A DNA stretch of 17,804 bases from Streptomyces sp. NRRL F-525 (lineage in GTDB: Bacteria; Actinomycetota; Actinomycetes; Streptomycetales; Streptomycetaceae). Both the position numbers and the translations under genes were made by a program. The stretch is from positions 1 through 17,804 of the forward strand of contig NZ_JNXE01000074.1 of NCBI RefSeq assembly GCF_000716605.1. Direction: 5' to 3'. Below are positions 16,208-17,804 of this stretch, piece after piece (position 1 is the stretch's first letter; each line of letters opens with the position of its first letter). Under the pieces are notes generated by a model. The model searched no databases, was not told the DNA's origin, and worked only from the letters and a program-made list of their open reading frames with translations.

Positions 16208-17038
16208 TCACAGCTCTTTCTCCAGCTTGTGGATGAATTCGCGTGACCGTTCGGGTTCGAGCGACGCGGCCTCCACTCTACGGAAGCTTGTTCGGTAGGT
16301 ATTGAGCTGAGCCTCGGAATCGATGAAGACCGAGCCGTGGGGCGCATCACGGACCACGGTGTCCAGCTTCGGCAGCGGGCCGCCCGCATACGTCATCGTG
16401 CTTGAGGCTTTGGCGAAGCCGTCCAGGTCAAAGGGCACGACACGCAGGGTGACGTGATCCGCTTCGGAGAGCTCAAGCAGCCGACGGAGTTGCGCCTTTG
16501 CGGTGGCGCGGTCGCTGACCCTGAAACGCAGCGCCGCCTCGTGAATGACGACCTCGTGCGGGATGACGGTCTGCTGGCGTGCCGTGCGGTGAGAGACACG
16601 CAAGTCAAGCTCTTCATAGGTGAGTTCGGGCAGCCTGGACCCGAAAACGGCGCGGGCGTAGTCCTCCGTCTGGAGTCGGCCCGGAACGTACAGGATCGCT
16701 ACGTCGCGCAAGAACACGGCATGATGCTCCAACTCGGCGAGATCCAGGAACGACGTGGGCAGCAGACCTCGGTACTCCTCCCACCAGCCTCGTGTCCGGT
16801 CGGTGGCCATCGCGACCAGAGCATCGACGAACTCCGTATCCGTGCACGCGTAGTGGGATGCGAGGCGCCGGAGCCGCGGCTCGCTCACTCCCGCGAGAGC
16901 GGACTCGATGTGGGTGATCTGAGCCGGGCTCACTCCGAGCAGCGCAGCCGCCGCACGGGAGTTGAGGTCTGCCGCTTCGCGGAGCCTGCGCAGTTCAGTT
17001 GCCAGACGGAGTTGGCGGGCTGTTGGTTCGCGCCTCAA
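16208..17038 (-). CDS. XRE-family regulator with DUF5753 domain (whiJ/Scr1-like)
   Basis: A 276-residue protein. The N-terminal Cro/XRE helix-turn-helix (about 8-70) shows LRLATELRRLREAADLNSRAAAALLGVSPAQITHIES; the remainder is the DUF5753 domain with WWEEYRGLLPTSFLDLAELE (84-103), the characteristic VPGRLQTEDYARAV (117-130) and RTARQ...HEVVIHEAALRFRV. The only possible start is TTG 17038, since an in-frame stop lies eight codons upstream and no ATG or GTG follows before the helix-turn-helix; a GAGGAG lies twelve bases upstream and GAGAG nearer. Relatives in S. coelicolor affect development and antibiotic production. It is followed by DUF397 with a 4-base overlap option and faces the divergent ATPase gene, the full three-gene set. 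Confidence 0.9.
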   Translation of the reverse strand: MRREPTARQLRLATELRRLREAADLNSRAAAALLGVSPAQITHIESALAGVSEPRLRRLASHYACTDTEFVDALVAMATDRTRGWWEEYRGLLPTSFLDLAELEHHAVFLRDVAILYVPGRLQTEDYARAVFGSRLPELTYEELDLRVSHRTARQQTVIPHEVVIHEAALRFRVSDRATAKAQLRRLLELSEADHVTLRVVPFDLDGFAKASSTMTYAGGPLPKLDTVVRDAPHGSVFIDSEAQLNTYRTSFRRVEAASLEPERSREFIHKLEKEL

Positions 17039-17115
17039 AGCTCTCGACCGCTCCTCGGTTCAACGCGCCTGCGGGCGCTCCTCGTTCGGGGTCAGACTAC
17101 GCGAACCACTTGCTG

Positions 17116-17136
17116 AATCTCTATATTTATATCTAC
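17116..17136. promoter_or_regulatory. AT-rich divergent promoter region
   Basis: A stretch of almost pure A/T (TATATTTATAT, 17122-17132) in otherwise GC-rich DNA between the divergent regulator and ATPase genes. TATATT (17122-17127) fits a -10 box to the right and TATAGA-like hexamers fit one to the left, but I cannot pair either with a convincing -35. Confidence 0.4.
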
Positions 17137-17192
17137 CGTCAGTGATGCGACGCACACTCTGCGGAAATGCCGGATCCCGGAAGCGCACCGCC

Positions 17193-17209
17193 CCGTCATG
17201 CCATGACGG
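17193..17209. promoter_or_regulatory. 17-base palindrome, candidate operator of the regulator-ATPase locus
   Basis: CCGTCATGCCATGACGG is perfectly symmetrical around one central C. It is 60 bases upstream of the ATPase start and within the leader or promoter region of the divergent pair. The nearby helix-turn-helix regulator is the obvious candidate binder; this is inference. Confidence 0.5.
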
Positions 17210-17268
17210 CTGCGGCAGAGCCACCGTCGGCAATCTCCAACCCCACATCACCGAACCGGAGTTGACGC

Positions 17269-17682
17269 ATGCCCGAAAACTCGCCCGTGCCCTGGGAGTA
17301 CCGCCTCTACATCCCGAACGACCTGCGTGCCGTCACCGTGAGTCGCCGCACCCTGCGCCTGATCCTCACCGTGCACGGTCTGATCCGGCTGGCCGACACC
17401 GCCGAGCTCCTCGCGACGGAGTTGGTCGCCAACGCCGTACGGCACACAGAAGGGTCCGCCGCCCTGCGGGTGGGCTGGGCGGCGGGGGTGCTGCGGCTCG
17501 GGGCCTGGGACGCCGACCCCGAACCGCCGGAGCCGCCACGGGCGTTGGAGGAACTCGGCGACTCGGAAGACGGTCGTGGTCTCGCGCTCGTTCGGGCCTG
17601 CGCCGATCAGTGGGGCTGGCAGCCGCTGTCCCGGAACGGCAGGCGGGGGAAGCTCGTGTGGTGTGAGCTCGCTGCGGCTTGA
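17269..17682 (+). CDS. Anti-sigma-like ATP-binding protein (HATPase_c_2)
   Basis: A 137-residue protein of the RsbW/SpoIIAB-like GHKL fold. The ATP-binding N box is LLATELVANAVRHT (47-60), the G1 region has GAWDADPEPPEPP (78-90) and the G2 box is DGRGLALVRACADQWG (100-115). Such proteins bind ATP and act as serine kinases or as sigma or anti-sigma partners; in Streptomyces many are orphans beside DUF397/DUF5753 genes, as here. It starts at ATG 17269 after GGAG (17259-17262). The divergent arrangement with the regulator completes the whiJ-type trio. No sigma factor or anti-anti-sigma gene is adjacent, so its partner is unknown. Confidence 0.88.
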   Translation: MPENSPVPWEYRLYIPNDLRAVTVSRRTLRLILTVHGLIRLADTAELLATELVANAVRHTEGSAALRVGWAAGVLRLGAWDADPEPPEPPRALEELGDSEDGRGLALVRACADQWGWQPLSRNGRRGKLVWCELAAA

Positions 17683-17737
17683 GGGGGCTTCGACGTTGAG
17701 TGACGTGCGGGGCGCCCAGCCGCAGGGGAGGTGACCC

Positions 17738-17804
17738 GCAGAAGTGTGACACTCCCGCCGAAAGTGACACACTTCTGCAGGGAGGGTCCCCCTCCCTGCA
17801 GAAG
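17738..17804. repeat. Inverted short repeats ending in a 15-bp hairpin at the window edge
   Basis: GCAGAAGTGTGACACT (17738-17753) recurs inverted at 17763-17780 (reverse complement CTGCAGAAGTGTGTCACT, with small changes) and again in the first orientation from 17797, cut by the window end. The second and third copies form a perfect 15-bp stem, 17772-17786 with 17790-17804, with a TCC loop; it probably continues beyond the edge. The position after the ATPase gene suits a terminator, but the repeated unit suggests more than that. Confidence 0.6.

Overview
The window is high-GC actinobacterial DNA, almost certainly Streptomyces. Evidence: GC-rich third codon positions, GTG/TTG starts, a regulator/DUF397/ATPase trio of the whiJ type, citrate synthase next to a RecD-like helicase, and two copies of a GC-rich intergenic repeat that I know from Streptomyces genomes. 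From memory, the copZ-copA ... citrate synthase ... RecD-like order resembles the S. coelicolor SCO2730-SCO2737 neighbourhood; I could not check this.

Layout. (1) 1-466: a repeat-rich upstream region and a 66-residue helix-turn-helix protein. (2) 678-3411: a plus-strand cluster of a SAM methyltransferase, an MbtI-type salicylate synthase (ATGA start/stop overlap with the methyltransferase) and a GNAT acetyltransferase. No salicylate-activating ligase, NRPS or iron box is visible. (3) 3392-7470: a minus-strand MMPL exporter followed by a zinc alcohol dehydrogenase, with a divergent TetR regulator; two similar inverted repeats lie in the shared promoter region. The MMPL C-terminus runs through an intergenic repeat and overlaps the dehydrogenase start. 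(4) 7668-11305: a PrsW-like membrane protease, then the copper operon copZ-copA. A CsoR-type operator lies exactly between the -35 and -10 boxes and contains the prsW stop codon.

(5) 11306-12176: 871 bases without a convincing protein gene. It holds a good promoter, at least ten consecutive short hairpins (several with G-rich loops, two with the same TTGGGG loop), a terminator with a T run at about 11890, then two very long hairpins and a second copy of the intergenic repeat. I read this as a candidate structured non-coding RNA facing the 3' end of gltA, and it is the main unexplained feature here. (6) 12177-15974: gltA (citrate synthase), with a 23-base dyad on its probable promoter, and a RecD2-type helicase, both on the minus strand. 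(7) 16014-17682: a DUF397 protein and a DUF5753 helix-turn-helix regulator (minus), with a divergent anti-sigma-like ATPase (plus) and a 17-base palindrome between them. (8) 17683-17804: inverted copies of a short repeat, ending in a 15-bp hairpin cut by the window edge.

Working together: regions 3 and 4 look like locally controlled export and copper-efflux modules; region 2 may make a salicylate-derived small molecule; regions 6 and 7 are core metabolism, DNA repair and a Streptomyces-type developmental or antibiotic-control locus.
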